From NCBI GenBank assembly GCA_000504425.1, contig KI632513.1, positions 3,859,510-3,923,509 of the forward strand: DNA of 64,000 nt. Reading direction: 5' to 3'. This DNA comes from Rhodopseudomonas palustris JSC-3b. Its GTDB lineage: Bacteria; Pseudomonadota; Alphaproteobacteria; Rhizobiales; Xanthobacteraceae. Under the pieces are notes generated by a model. It was given only the letters and a program-made list of their open reading frames with translations. It was not told the DNA's origin and did no database searches. Position 1 is the first letter of the stretch. The number at the start of each line of letters is the position of its first letter. Below, in pieces: positions 7,812 to 16,109 of this stretch. The position numbers and the translations under genes are program-made.

Positions 7812-8746
7812 GGTGCCAGGCTACCAAATCACTTGCTATCGCAATGATACTAGGGTTACTTTCGATAGGGTTGCCGACTAGTGCTAGTCACGCGTGCGAA
7901 GCCTTACAACATTTCGGCGACGAGGTGATCGCTGGCTTCAATTTCGGAGACTCGCCGGCCGACGTGTTTTGTAAGTCAAGGAGTGTATCCTCGAATGCAG
8001 CATTAAGATTAGACCTGACTAATCGCTGCAGGGGAAATCGATTTGTCGAAACAAGTCGTATGCTGGCCAGGCAAGAGAAGTTTCAGCTTACTCTTGCGGA
8101 GCTGTATTCTGGTGCACTTAGACTTAGGAGTGGTACTCCGGTTGACAAAGAGATTTTCGCCCGATGCTACGAGATCGAATCAATCGCGTTGGCTGGTATT
8201 TTGAAAGGCTCTGATGAGCCGCGTATGTTAATAGCCCCTGCGGTCGAGATAACATTTATCGTTGAAAATCTTGTGGTGCTCAATATGGGGTCTGTCCGAG
8301 CAACGTTCGGCTTCACTGATCACCAGTTGTCTCTGTATGAGCGCGTCAATGTTGGGTTGGCCTTCGAGTTTGCACGTCGAGAGACGGCTTCCGATCGTCT
8401 ATTTATTGATTATGACGGTAACCGGCAATATCCGCTCTGGTATTTGTCCAACGTTCAGATCGAAACGTACCCCCCACGGTCAATTGAGGCCTTAGAAACA
8501 GTTCGAAAGGGCGCGTTGGCTGTCTTCAAGGAAGTCCTTGCTCGGTATCCGGGCCCGATCAGCCAGGATGACGAATGGGACTTGATCATTCGCCGCAAGC
8601 CAGCGGACTTCTTTCTAAAGTTCAATGAACGATCGGGAATTCTGACAATTCGAACCAAAATGAGCGGAAATCAACTCGACGCCATGAATGATAGGGTTCG
8701 CGACTTGTACAGATGGGTCTCCGCTAATCGTGTAAGTGCTCGTTGA
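7808..8746 (+). CDS. Hypothetical exported protein, partner of the preceding gene (312 aa)
   Basis: I place the start at ATG 7808, inside an ATGA overlap with the upstream stop and ten bases after GGAGG. The N-terminus MRCQATKSLAIAMILGLL followed by PTSASHACEA is a good signal peptide. The mature protein is rich in charged residues and has no further membrane segments. It contains a segment ending RRKPADFFLKFNERSG near residue 280. I recognise no family. Codon use is AT-richer than the hup and phn genes, as in its neighbour. The pair lies between the transfer genes and a transposon and is probably cargo of the mobile element. Confidence 0.65.
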   Translation: MRCQATKSLAIAMILGLLSIGLPTSASHACEALQHFGDEVIAGFNFGDSPADVFCKSRSVSSNAALRLDLTNRCRGNRFVETSRMLARQEKFQLTLAELYSGALRLRSGTPVDKEIFARCYEIESIALAGILKGSDEPRMLIAPAVEITFIVENLVVLNMGSVRATFGFTDHQLSLYERVNVGLAFEFARRETASDRLFIDYDGNRQYPLWYLSNVQIETYPPRSIEALETVRKGALAVFKEVLARYPGPISQDDEWDLIIRRKPADFFLKFNERSGILTIRTKMSGNQLDAMNDRVRDLYRWVSANRVSAR

Positions 8747-8754
8747 TGTCTGTT

Positions 8755-8785
8755 CATCGTTGGCATGCCGAAAGCCATAACGATG
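8755..8785 (+). terminator. Possible terminator hairpin after the exported pair
   Basis: CATCGTTGGC (8755-8764) can pair with GCC-AT-AACGATG (8774-8785) with a two-base bulge. It lies 9 bp past the stop at 8746. There is no clear T-tract, so support is weak. Confidence 0.3.
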
Positions 8786-9508
8786 CATTGCCTTAAGTGT
8801 ACAGAGAGGGTAATCGGCTGACAGTGCCGCGGTGAGCGGGCGGCGTCAGGCGGCTTCCTTGGCTTCTTGTTTTCCGGCTTTCTTTCCCTCCTTCCTTTGC
8901 TGTGAGGCGGGCAGGCCTTCGACGAAGGCGGTGGCGGGCGTTCGGCCGTTCATGCCCCGGCCCTGGTGCGGCCGACGCTGATTGTAGCCGACCAGGTAGT
9001 CGTCGAGAACGGTCTGCATCTCGTCGATGGTTTCGAACCAGGTGCGGTGCCCCTCGACCCGGAAGTGCTCGTCGAGCAGGGTGCGGTGCAGCCGCTCGAC
9101 GATGCCGTTGGACTGCGGCCGCTTCACCCGTGTGGTGCGGTGGTCGATGTCCTCGAGCTGCAGGAACAGGTCGTAGGGATGCTGGTCGGGCCGGCCGCAG
9201 AACTCCCGGCCGTTGTCGGACAGCACGGTCTCGATTTTGGCGTCGTGCGCCTCGAAGGTCGGCAGCACGTCGTTGTTCATCAAATGCACGGCGGTGACCG
9301 GCAGCTTGCTGGAGTAGAGCCGGGCGAAGGCGTAGCGGCTATGGCAATCGATCGCGGTCTGCAGATAGACCTTGCCGACACCCTTGAGCGTACCGACGAA
9401 GAAAGTGTCGACGGCGACGAGGCTGCCGGTGTGCGGGGCCTCGATGTGGCGCTCCCGGAACTCGGGCGAGAACCGTTCGAGCAGCCTTGTCTGTTGTAAG
9501 CGCTGTTC

Positions 9509-11038
9509 TCAGGCCACGTGCCTGAGGTCTTGCGTGGCGGGATAGGCCCAGGGCAGCAGGTCGTCGATCTGACCGTTCGGGTGGCCGTTGACGATCCTGG
9601 TGATGACGTCGGCGAGATAGGCGTGCGGCTCGACGCCGATGAGCTTGCAGGTTTCGATCAGCGAAGCAATGACGGCCCAGTGTTCGCCGCCGCCGTCCGA
9701 GCCGGCGAACAGGGCGTTCTTGCGGTTCAGCGCGATCGGGCGGATGGCGCGTTCGACGACGTTGGAATCGATTTCGATGTGGCCGTCGGCGATGAAGCGT
9801 GTCAGCCCTTCCCAGCGCGACAGTGCATACCGGATGGCTTCCGCGAGCTTGGTCTTCTGGCTGATCAGGCCGAGCTTGGCGCGCAGCCAGGGTTCGAGCT
9901 CGTCGACGATCGGCTGGCTCTTCTCGTGGCGGACCGCGCGACGCTGGTCGGCGGTACGACCGCGGATCTCGGCTTCGACGGCATAGAGTCGGGCGATGCG
10001 TTCGAGCGCCTCGCTGGCGATCGGTGCGGGACCGGCCGCGGCAAGTTCGTAGAAGCGCCGACGGACGTGGGACCAGCAGAACGCCAGTTGTACGTCGCCG
10101 CGCTCGGCGAGCACCCGATAGCCGGCATAGCCATCGACCTGAAGGACGCCGGCAAAACCGGCGAGATGGGCGATCGGCCGTTCGGCTTTGCGGTCGGGGG
10201 CGTAAACGTAGGCGACAGCGGGCGGGTCGGTGCCACCCCAGGGCCGGTCATCGCGGGCATAGGCCCAGAGCTGGCCGGTCTTGGTGCGGCCACGGCCGGG
10301 ATCGAGCACCGGGGCGGTCGTTTCGTCGGCAAACAGTTTTGGCGATTGCTTCAGGGAGGCGAGTAGCCGCTCATGCACCGGCCGCAGCAGGAAGGCGGCG
10401 CGCCCGACCCAATCGGCCAGGGTCGAGCGATCCAGATCGAGGCCCTGACGGGCGTAAATTTGTGCCTGCCGATACAGCGGCAGATGGTCGGCGTATTTGG
10501 CGACCAGCACCTGCGCCACGGTGGCTTCGGTCGGCAACCCGCCCTCGATCAGCCGCGCCGGCGCCTCGGCCTGCACCATGGTCTCGCAAGCCCGGCAGGC
10601 ATACTTCGGCCGGCGCACGACCAGGACCCGGAACTGGGCCGGGACGATGTCCAGTCGCTCGCTCACATCCTCGCCGACCCGGTGCAGCGCCTGCTGGCAG
10701 CAGGGGCAGACGTGATTGTCGATGTCGACCAGCATCTCGAGGCGCGGCAGATGTGGCGGCAACGATCCTCTGTTCCTGCGGCGCCGGGCGGCCCGGTTCG
10801 ATCGTTCGGCCGCATTGAGTGCATCGGCCGCGGCATTGCCGCTGGCCTCGACCTGTTCGGCCTCCTCCAGGCCGAGCAGCAACTGGTCCTCCGGCAACGT
10901 CTCGGCGCGGCGGCCGAAGCGATGACGCTGCAACTCCTTGATGATCTGCTCCAGCCGCGCGGCGCGCGCCCGTTCGGCCAGCAGCATCGCCTTGAGCGTA
11001 CCGGGATCGTCTGGAAGCGTATCCGCCGTCGTCGTCAT
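9509..11038 (-). CDS. tnpC: IS66 transposase TnpC
   Basis: The 509-residue product is the transposase proper. An N-terminal leucine-zipper-like segment (LLAERARAARLEQIIKELQR) is followed by the motif HRFGRRAETL. A zinc-finger block comes next, with CPCCQQAL and YACRACE, and then the DDE core with FADETTAPVLDPGRG and LQVDGYAGY. The C-terminal region DSNVVERAIRPIALNRKNA holds the last catalytic Glu. I chose ATG 11038 because the conserved start MTTTADTLPDDPG resembles other IS66 TnpC proteins. An in-frame ATG at 11086 would add 16 residues. The stop lies 13 bp from the left end of the element, as expected. Confidence 0.93.
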   Translation of the reverse strand: MTTTADTLPDDPGTLKAMLLAERARAARLEQIIKELQRHRFGRRAETLPEDQLLLGLEEAEQVEASGNAAADALNAAERSNRAARRRRNRGSLPPHLPRLEMLVDIDNHVCPCCQQALHRVGEDVSERLDIVPAQFRVLVVRRPKYACRACETMVQAEAPARLIEGGLPTEATVAQVLVAKYADHLPLYRQAQIYARQGLDLDRSTLADWVGRAAFLLRPVHERLLASLKQSPKLFADETTAPVLDPGRGRTKTGQLWAYARDDRPWGGTDPPAVAYVYAPDRKAERPIAHLAGFAGVLQVDGYAGYRVLAERGDVQLAFCWSHVRRRFYELAAAGPAPIASEALERIARLYAVEAEIRGRTADQRRAVRHEKSQPIVDELEPWLRAKLGLISQKTKLAEAIRYALSRWEGLTRFIADGHIEIDSNVVERAIRPIALNRKNALFAGSDGGGEHWAVIASLIETCKLIGVEPHAYLADVITRIVNGHPNGQIDDLLPWAYPATQDLRHVA

Positions 11039-11107
11039 GAGGCGATTACACCATGCGTCGCGGCGTCCCGCGAGCGCGACATGCATGCTGATTCACTGTG
11101 CCGCAGC

Positions 11108-11464
11108 TCAGTTCGCCTGGATCGGCGACGGTGTCTCGCGCGCAGCGTGGACGCGCTTCCAGTCCAGCCCTTCGAGCAGCGCCGACAACTGCGCCGCGGT
11201 CAGGCGAATGACGCCGTCCTGCACGTTCGGCCAGCAGAACGAACCGGTCTCCAGCCGCTTGGCAAACAGGCACACGCCGCTGCCGTCCCAGTAGATCAGC
11301 TTCACCCGGTCGGCGCGCTTGGCGCGGAACACATACACCGCGCCGGAGAACGGATCGGCCTGCATGCTCTCGCGCACCAGGGCCGCGAGCCCTTCGGCAC
11401 CCTTGCGGAAGTCGACGGGCCTGGTCGCCACCATCACCCGCACCGCCCCCGTCGGACCGATCAC
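11108..11464 (-). CDS. tnpB: IS66 accessory protein TnpB (Orf2)
   Basis: The 118-residue protein starts at GTG 11464, within a GTGA overlap with the tnpA stop. The motif RPVDFRKGAEGLAALV and the segment GAVYVFRAKRADRVKLIYWD are diagnostic of IS66 Orf2. The protein is required with TnpA for transposition of this family, although its biochemical role is unclear. A longer open frame continues upstream in the same phase but overlaps tnpA and is not expected to be used. Confidence 0.92.
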   Translation of the reverse strand: MIGPTGAVRVMVATRPVDFRKGAEGLAALVRESMQADPFSGAVYVFRAKRADRVKLIYWDGSGVCLFAKRLETGSFCWPNVQDGVIRLTAAQLSALLEGLDWKRVHAARETPSPIQAN

Positions 11465-11910
11465 GTGCAGGTCTTCAGCGCACGGATCACGGCCGCAACC
11501 GTCGCGGCATCCGCGCCGCGGCCGACCCGGACCGCGACGCCGTTGATCTCCAGTTCGATGTTGCCGGTGTTCTCGCCGCCCTCGGGCGTCTTGCGAACGT
11601 ATCGACGCCGTTGCGGTGAGCCCGCCGGCGAAGATGATGGCGTAACGACAGCGGGCACGAACATCTGCGGCTCGGGAGCCGCAGGGATCGCAGCCGGCTG
11701 TCGCATTTGCCGGCGCCACGTAAACAGTTGTTGCGGTGACAATCCGTGCCGCCGCGCGACCTCCGACACCACAGCTCCCGGGGCCAGCGTCTCCTCGACG
11801 AACCGCGCCTTGTCGTCTGCCGAAAATTGCCGGCGTCGACCGGTCTCGGTGATGACCTCGACCCGGCGCGCCGAGGTCTTAGGCTCAAGCATATGGTCAA
11901 GCTTAGACAC
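11461..11910 (-). CDS. tnpA: IS66 accessory protein TnpA (Orf1), helix-turn-helix
   Basis: The 149-residue protein has an N-terminal helix-turn-helix of the IS3/IS66 Orf1 type (FVEETLAPGAVVSEVARRHG, then SPQQLFTWRRQMR) at about residues 35-70. A proline-rich linker and a C-terminal conserved block (IELEINGVAVRVGRGAD) follow. It probably binds the ends of the element. It is the first gene of the element's operon. Confidence 0.9.
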   Translation of the reverse strand: MSKLDHMLEPKTSARRVEVITETGRRRQFSADDKARFVEETLAPGAVVSEVARRHGLSPQQLFTWRRQMRQPAAIPAAPEPQMFVPAVVTPSSSPAGSPQRRRYVRKTPEGGENTGNIELEINGVAVRVGRGADAATVAAVIRALKTCT

Positions 11911-12573
11911 AAGCCGATCTCCCGTCAGAGATCGATCATTCCTCAGCCGACGCCCTCAATGGAAGGTGGGGCCGAAACAGCGCTTACTGTCTGTTCGTCC
12001 GAGAGCTCGATGGTGCGCTCGGCGGTGGTCTTCTCCAGCCGCAGCAGCCGCTCGTGCTTGGTCAGCAGGCCATGGCGCTGCCACACCCCGCGGATGCCGC
12101 CGGCGGAGACCTGCAGGCCTTTCAGCCGCAGCTCCTGCTCGACACGCACCGCGCCGTGGCACGGGTGCACCAGGGCGTGGTTGAGCACGGCGGCCTCGAT
12201 CTCGGCCGAGACGCGGTTGGGATGCGGCCCCCTGGCGCCGGGCAGCCGGTCGATCAGGCCTTCGGCGCCGAAGGTCTGGAAGTTGCGGCGGATCTCGTAG
12301 AACTGCTGCCGGGAATAACCCATCACCTTGCAGGCGCGGCTGACGTTCTGAAGATCCGTGGCCAGCTCCAGCAACGAGAGCTTGCGCCGTGCTATCTTGT
12401 CCTTGGAGGTCATGATCGTTTGTCCTTGAGGTTCGATTGGTCGTTTGGCGACACCATCAAACCCGCTCGGACGCGGCGTGACCACCGGAACCGGGCGCTC
12501 GGACTCTTGCGGTCCGCGCCCGGTTCTTTCGGGGCCAAACTGTCAGGTGATTACGATCTCAGGACACCTTAAG

Positions 12574-13461
12574 TGCCGGTCGTTCGACAAAGGCGAATAC
12601 GATCAGGGCATCCGAATCGAGCGCCAAGGGCGCGTTCGTACGCTGCATTGACGGGAACGCTAACCCACTGCTCGGTCAGCTAGATGATATGGCGTGCATG
12701 ACCACTCGCGTTCAGACCAATAACAGCACTCGCATCCACAACCGATATGACTTCTGGATCTGCGGGGGAATGTGGACAAGCTCATCAGATTCGCTCTCCT
12801 CGCGCTCCGCGCCGTCAAGTACCTCCCTTATCCCATCAAGGTCGAGCTGAAGCATGCGGGCAATTTGCCCATCTCTATATAGCTCTTTCTTCCACGCCTC
12901 GCGCGAGATGTCCGAAAGGCCAGACGATCGCCCCTGGATCGTGGCATTGCTCCCTCTCCATCCGTAGGAACGTCGCGTCTGGTTCCTTATTTTCCGTGGC
13001 GACCGCGGCACTCGCGGATGGCGGAATGCAAAACGGCAAGGCTTGCATCACGGCGCCTGCCTCGGCGGCGACGATCGTTGGCCTAGGCCTCGACGTGGGC
13101 GGGGTCTCTGGGTGCTTAGGCGCGTTCAAAGTTGCCGAGTGCGTCACACATGTGCTACACATTGCCGGTGCCGCGACGAATTCGCTAGCGATTTCAGTAT
13201 GTTTCGCGTGCGCTGGCGCCAGGGTGAGTACCCTCCCGCCCCAGCCAGGTTTTTCAAAAGGTTAGCTGATCTCGCGCGCCGCAGTTCCGTGTTGCGGCAA
13301 AAGCGCGTTGCCGCTCGATCGTGGCGCCGGTTCCGGCGCGGCGCGATGTCGCCGTCTATGGGCTGATCCGATCAGCAGGACCGTATCCACCCCGTTTACC
13401 CGCCGATATTGGCACCTGCGGCGAACAGCAATATGCAGGGGTAGCCGCTCGGGAGACCCCA
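12574..13461. other. Region without a strongly supported gene, right border of the accessory DNA
   Basis: Apart from a weak leftward frame at 12712-13011, I find no gene here. A rightward 172-codon frame (12747-13265) changes character midway and lacks a ribosome binding site. The stretch probably holds remnants at the border between mobile DNA and the chromosomal block that begins at 13,462. No tRNA gene or long direct repeat that would mark an attachment site was seen. Confidence 0.4.
12712..13011 (-). CDS. Possible gene fragment of unknown function (up to 99 aa)
   Basis: A leftward frame encodes an acidic central part (LQLDLDGIREVLDGAEREE) that looks protein-like. No ribosome binding site is evident and the first 30 residues are Arg/Ser-rich, so it may be the remnant of a longer gene. 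It lies just right of the transposon. No family is recognised. Confidence 0.3.
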   Translation of the reverse strand: MPRSPRKIRNQTRRSYGWRGSNATIQGRSSGLSDISREAWKKELYRDGQIARMLQLDLDGIREVLDGAEREESESDELVHIPPQIQKSYRLWMRVLLLV

Positions 13462-13761
13462 ATGCACGTCACGCTGGTTCATGTCGTCGTCAAGCCGGAG
13501 GCGGTGGAGGCGTTCATCGCCGCCACCCGCGCCAATCATGAAGCCTCGGTGCAGGAGCCCGGCAACCTGCGGTTCGACGTGCTGCAGCAGCCGGACGATC
13601 CGACCCGGTTCGTGCTCTATGAAGCCTATGTCAGCGCCGAGGCCGCGGCCGCCCATAAGCAGACCGCCCATTATGCGCGCTGGCGCGACACCGTGGCGGA
13701 CATGATGGCCGAGCCGCGCCGCGGCGTGCCGATGCACGGCCTGTTGCCGAGCGTCTCGTGA
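13462..13761 (+). CDS. Antibiotic-biosynthesis-monooxygenase (ABM) domain protein
   Basis: The 99-residue product is a complete ABM-fold protein of the YgiN/LsrG type: MHVTLVHVVVKPEAVEAFI, the histidine-containing NHEASVQEPGNLRFDV, and RFVLYEAYVSAEAAAAH. GGGAG precedes ATG 13462. An upstream in-frame extension from 13321 has no such site. Members oxidise quinols or isomerise small signalling metabolites without cofactors. The next gene, a Fe-dependent alcohol dehydrogenase, overlaps it by one to four bases, so both probably act on one substrate, which is unknown. Confidence 0.85.
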   Translation: MHVTLVHVVVKPEAVEAFIAATRANHEASVQEPGNLRFDVLQQPDDPTRFVLYEAYVSAEAAAAHKQTAHYARWRDTVADMMAEPRRGVPMHGLLPSVS

Positions 13762-14945
13762 TGACGGCGTTTTCGGTCGGCCGGCTGCCGCGCGTCGAAT
13801 TCGGCGCCGGCGCCATCCGCAAGCTGCCGGAACTGGCGGCGAGCTATGGTCCGCGCGTGTTGCTGGTCACCGGCGCGCGCTCGTTCGACAACTCGTCCTA
13901 TGGGCCGGCGCTGCTGCAGGCGCTGCACGCCAAGGGCTGCAGCACCTCTATCGTCAAGGTGCAGGGCGAGCCATCGCCGGAACTGGTCGATGATGCGGTG
14001 CGCGCCCATCATCAAGGCAACATCTCGGTGGTGATCGGCGTTGGCGGCGGCAGCGCGATCGATGCGGCCAAGGCGATCGCCGGTCTGTTGATTACCGGCC
14101 AGTCGGTGCTCGATCATCTGGAAGGCGTCGGCCCGGAGCTGCCCTATCGCGGCCCGGCCGTGCCGTTCATTGCCGTGCCGACCACCGCCGGCACCGGCGC
14201 GGAAGCCACCAAGAACGCCGTGCTGTCGCGGCAGGGTGTCTCCGGTTTCAAAAAGTCGTTCCGCGACGACGCGCTGGTCGCGCAGCTCGCGCTGGTCGAT
14301 CCCGATCTGATGGCCGGCTGCTCGCCGGCGCTGATCGCCGCCAATGGCATGGATGCGCTGACCCAGCTGATCGAGTCCTATGTCTCGACCAAGAGCAGCC
14401 CGTTCAGCGCGGCGCTGGCGCGTTCCGGGCTGGAAGCCGCGCGCGGCGGCTTGCTGGCCTGGCATCAGGGCGGCGCGGCGGCATCGGCGGCGCGCGAGCA
14501 GATGGCCTATGCGGCGCTGCTATCCGGCATCTGTTTGGCGCAGACCGGGCTCGGCTCGGTGCACGGGCTGGCTTCGCCGCTCGGCGCGTATTTCCCGATT
14601 CCGCATGGCGTGGTGTGCGGCACGCTGCTGGCGGCCGCAACCGAGGTCAACATCGCCGCGATGGCGCAGCGCCAGCCGCAGAGCATTGGCCTTACGCGCT
14701 ATGCTGAGGTCGGCCGGCTGCTGACCGGCGAGCACGGCCGCGACGATGCCGAAGACCGCGCCGCGCTGCTAGGTCTGTTGCAGCGCTGGACCGAGCAGCT
14801 GGCGATGCCGAGCCTGTCGGCGCTCGGCGTCAGTGCCGCTGATATCGGCCGCATCGTTGCCGGCAGCCGCGGTTCCAGCATGAAAACCAATCCGATCGCG
14901 CTTGGCGACGACGAGATCGCCAGCATCCTGACCGCGCGCCTTTAA
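13761..14945 (+). CDS. Iron-containing alcohol dehydrogenase
   Basis: The product (394 aa from ATG 13761, or 395 from GTG 13758) is a group III, Fe-dependent alcohol dehydrogenase. It shows the NAD(P) motif GVGGGSAIDAAKAIA near residue 95, the signature VPTTAGTGAEATKNAV near 140, and the metal-binding histidine region VHGLASPLGAYFPIPHG near 270. Family members reduce aldehydes or act as maleylacetate reductases. The substrate cannot be told here. The start overlaps the stop of the preceding monooxygenase, so the two form an operon. The hydrogenase cluster begins 162 bp downstream. Confidence 0.9.
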   Translation: MTAFSVGRLPRVEFGAGAIRKLPELAASYGPRVLLVTGARSFDNSSYGPALLQALHAKGCSTSIVKVQGEPSPELVDDAVRAHHQGNISVVIGVGGGSAIDAAKAIAGLLITGQSVLDHLEGVGPELPYRGPAVPFIAVPTTAGTGAEATKNAVLSRQGVSGFKKSFRDDALVAQLALVDPDLMAGCSPALIAANGMDALTQLIESYVSTKSSPFSAALARSGLEAARGGLLAWHQGGAAASAAREQMAYAALLSGICLAQTGLGSVHGLASPLGAYFPIPHGVVCGTLLAAATEVNIAAMAQRQPQSIGLTRYAEVGRLLTGEHGRDDAEDRAALLGLLQRWTEQLAMPSLSALGVSAADIGRIVAGSRGSSMKTNPIALGDDEIASILTARL

Positions 14946-15107
14946 GCTGGATCACGGCCGGCGCTGCCGCTTGCGGCACCGGGCCGAAGCCGCTTAACCT
15001 TGCCGTCCAGCGTGGTCAGCCTTGGGCCAACGCTGCCCTGATCGCTGCCCAATTCGGCGGCGCTGTCATCAGGCGCGATAGCACAGGGCGGGAGCGAGCG
15101 CGCCGGG

Positions 15108-16109
15108 ATGGATCCGTTCAATCTGTTATGGCTGCAGGGGGCGAGTTGCGGCGGCTGCACCATGGCCGCGCTCGACCGCGGTCCGCACGGCTGGTTCGCC
15201 GAGCTGACCTCGTTCGGCGTGCATCTGTTGTGGCATCCGTCATTCAGCGAAGCGACCGGCGCTGAAATCATCGCTCTGTTCGAAGCGATCGAAGCCGGTC
15301 AGCTACCGCTCCATGGCCTGGTGTTGGAAGGCGCGGTGCTGCGCGGCCCGCATGGCAGCGGCCGCTTTCAGATGCTGTCCGGCACCGGGCGCACGATGCA
15401 GGATTGGATCACGCGCCTTGCGCCGCATGCCGGCGTGGTGGTGGCGGTCGGCAGCTGCGCGGCGTTCGGCGGCGTCGCTGCCGCAGGCGGCAATCCGACT
15501 GAGGCGAGCGGCTTGCAGTTTCTGGAAACCGAGCGTGGCGGCGTGCTCGGCGCCTCGTTCCGGTCGCGCAGCGGCCTGCCGGTGGTCAACATCGCCGGCT
15601 GCGCACCGCATCCCGATTGGATCAGCACCACGCTGGCGGCGCTGGCGCTCGGCGAACTGAACGCCGACGATCTCGACGCCTTTGCGCGGCCAAAATTCTT
15701 CGCGGCGCATCTCGCCCATCATGGCTGCGCCCGCAATGAGTTCTACGAATTCAAGGCCAGCGCCGAGCAATTGGCGCAGCGCGGCTGCCTGATGGAGCAT
15801 CTTGGCTGCAAGGCAACGCAAGCGGTCGGCGACTGCAATCAGCGCGGCTGGAACGGCAGCGGCTCCTGCACCCGCGGCGGCTATCCGTGCATCGCCTGCA
15901 CTTCGCCGGGCTTTGAGGCGGCGCATAACCTGCTCGAAACCGCGAAAGTGGCCGGCATTCCGGTCGGGCTGCCGCTCGATATGCCAAAAGCCTGGTTCGT
16001 GGCGCTGGCGGCGCTGTCAAAATCGGCGACGCCGCCGCGGGTGCGCGCCAATGCCACCGCCGATCAAGTGATCGTGCCGCCCAGTTCCGGCGCCGGGCGC
16101 CGCAAGTGA
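15108..16109 (+). CDS. hupU: H2-sensing regulatory [NiFe]-hydrogenase small subunit
   Basis: The 333-residue protein is the electron-transfer subunit of the cytoplasmic H2 sensor (HupU/HoxB). It starts directly with the FeS-binding motif LLWLQGASCGGCTM and has no Tat signal peptide or C-terminal anchor, which separates it from the respiratory HupS. Proximal-cluster ligands are of the ordinary CGGC...GSCAAFGG type, without the extra cysteines seen in HupS. Further cysteine groups (HHGCARNEFYEF, LMEHLGCK, CIACTSPGF) bind the medial and distal clusters. HupU pairs with HupV, whose start overlaps the hupU stop by four bases (GTGA). The sensor controls the kinase encoded 18 kb downstream. Confidence 0.95.
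   Translation: MDPFNLLWLQGASCGGCTMAALDRGPHGWFAELTSFGVHLLWHPSFSEATGAEIIALFEAIEAGQLPLHGLVLEGAVLRGPHGSGRFQMLSGTGRTMQDWITRLAPHAGVVVAVGSCAAFGGVAAAGGNPTEASGLQFLETERGGVLGASFRSRSGLPVVNIAGCAPHPDWISTTLAALALGELNADDLDAFARPKFFAAHLAHHGCARNEFYEFKASAEQLAQRGCLMEHLGCKATQAVGDCNQRGWNGSGSCTRGGYPCIACTSPGFEAAHNLLETAKVAGIPVGLPLDMPKAWFVALAALSKSATPPRVRANATADQVIVPPSSGAGRRK

Larger units (their letters stand above)
9496..11987 (-). mobile_element. IS66-family insertion sequence, 2,492 bp, with 8-bp target duplication
   Basis: Both ends begin GTAAGCGCTGTT when read inwards, with imperfect identity for about ten more bases. The 8-bp target duplication TGTCTGTT is present at 9488-9495 and 11988-11995. The element carries the canonical three genes tnpA, tnpB and tnpC in one leftward operon. 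All three frames are open, so the copy looks active. Confidence 0.95.
8846..12413 (-). pseudogene. IS481-type transposase gene, split by the IS66 insertion
   Basis: The N-terminal part (12413-11988, 142 codons) starts MTSKDKIARRKLSLLELA after an AAGGA site and holds the helix-turn-helix domain (SRACKVMGYSRQQFYEIRR). The C-terminal part (9487-8846, 213 codons) holds the DDE integrase core: AVDTFFVGTLKG, LSDNGREFCG and NGIVERLHRTLLDE. If the inner element and one copy of the target duplication are removed, codons join as LSDEQ-T-RLLERFSPE in frame, giving an intact 355-residue protein. The gene is therefore broken only by the insertion, which must be recent. Confidence 0.9.
8798..12566 (-). mobile_element. 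IS481-like insertion sequence, interrupted by an IS66 element
   Basis: The element is bounded by imperfect inverted repeats: TGTACAGAGAGGGTAATC at the left and, read from the right end inwards, TGTCCTGAGATCGTAATC, both followed by a matching CTGACAGT block. A 7-bp direct repeat CCTTAAG flanks it at 8791-8797 and 12567-12573. Removing the inner IS66 (2,492 bp plus one 8-bp duplication) leaves 1,269 bp, a normal size for this group. The single transposase gene reads leftwards and is split by the insertion. Confidence 0.88.

Noticed and set aside
12747-13265. Rightward 172-codon frame
   Set aside because: No ribosome binding site, composition changes midway, and no family similarity.
12574-13461. 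Attachment site or tRNA at the right border of the accessory DNA
   Set aside because: No tRNA-like cloverleaf and no direct repeat of the left part were found; the left border is outside the window.
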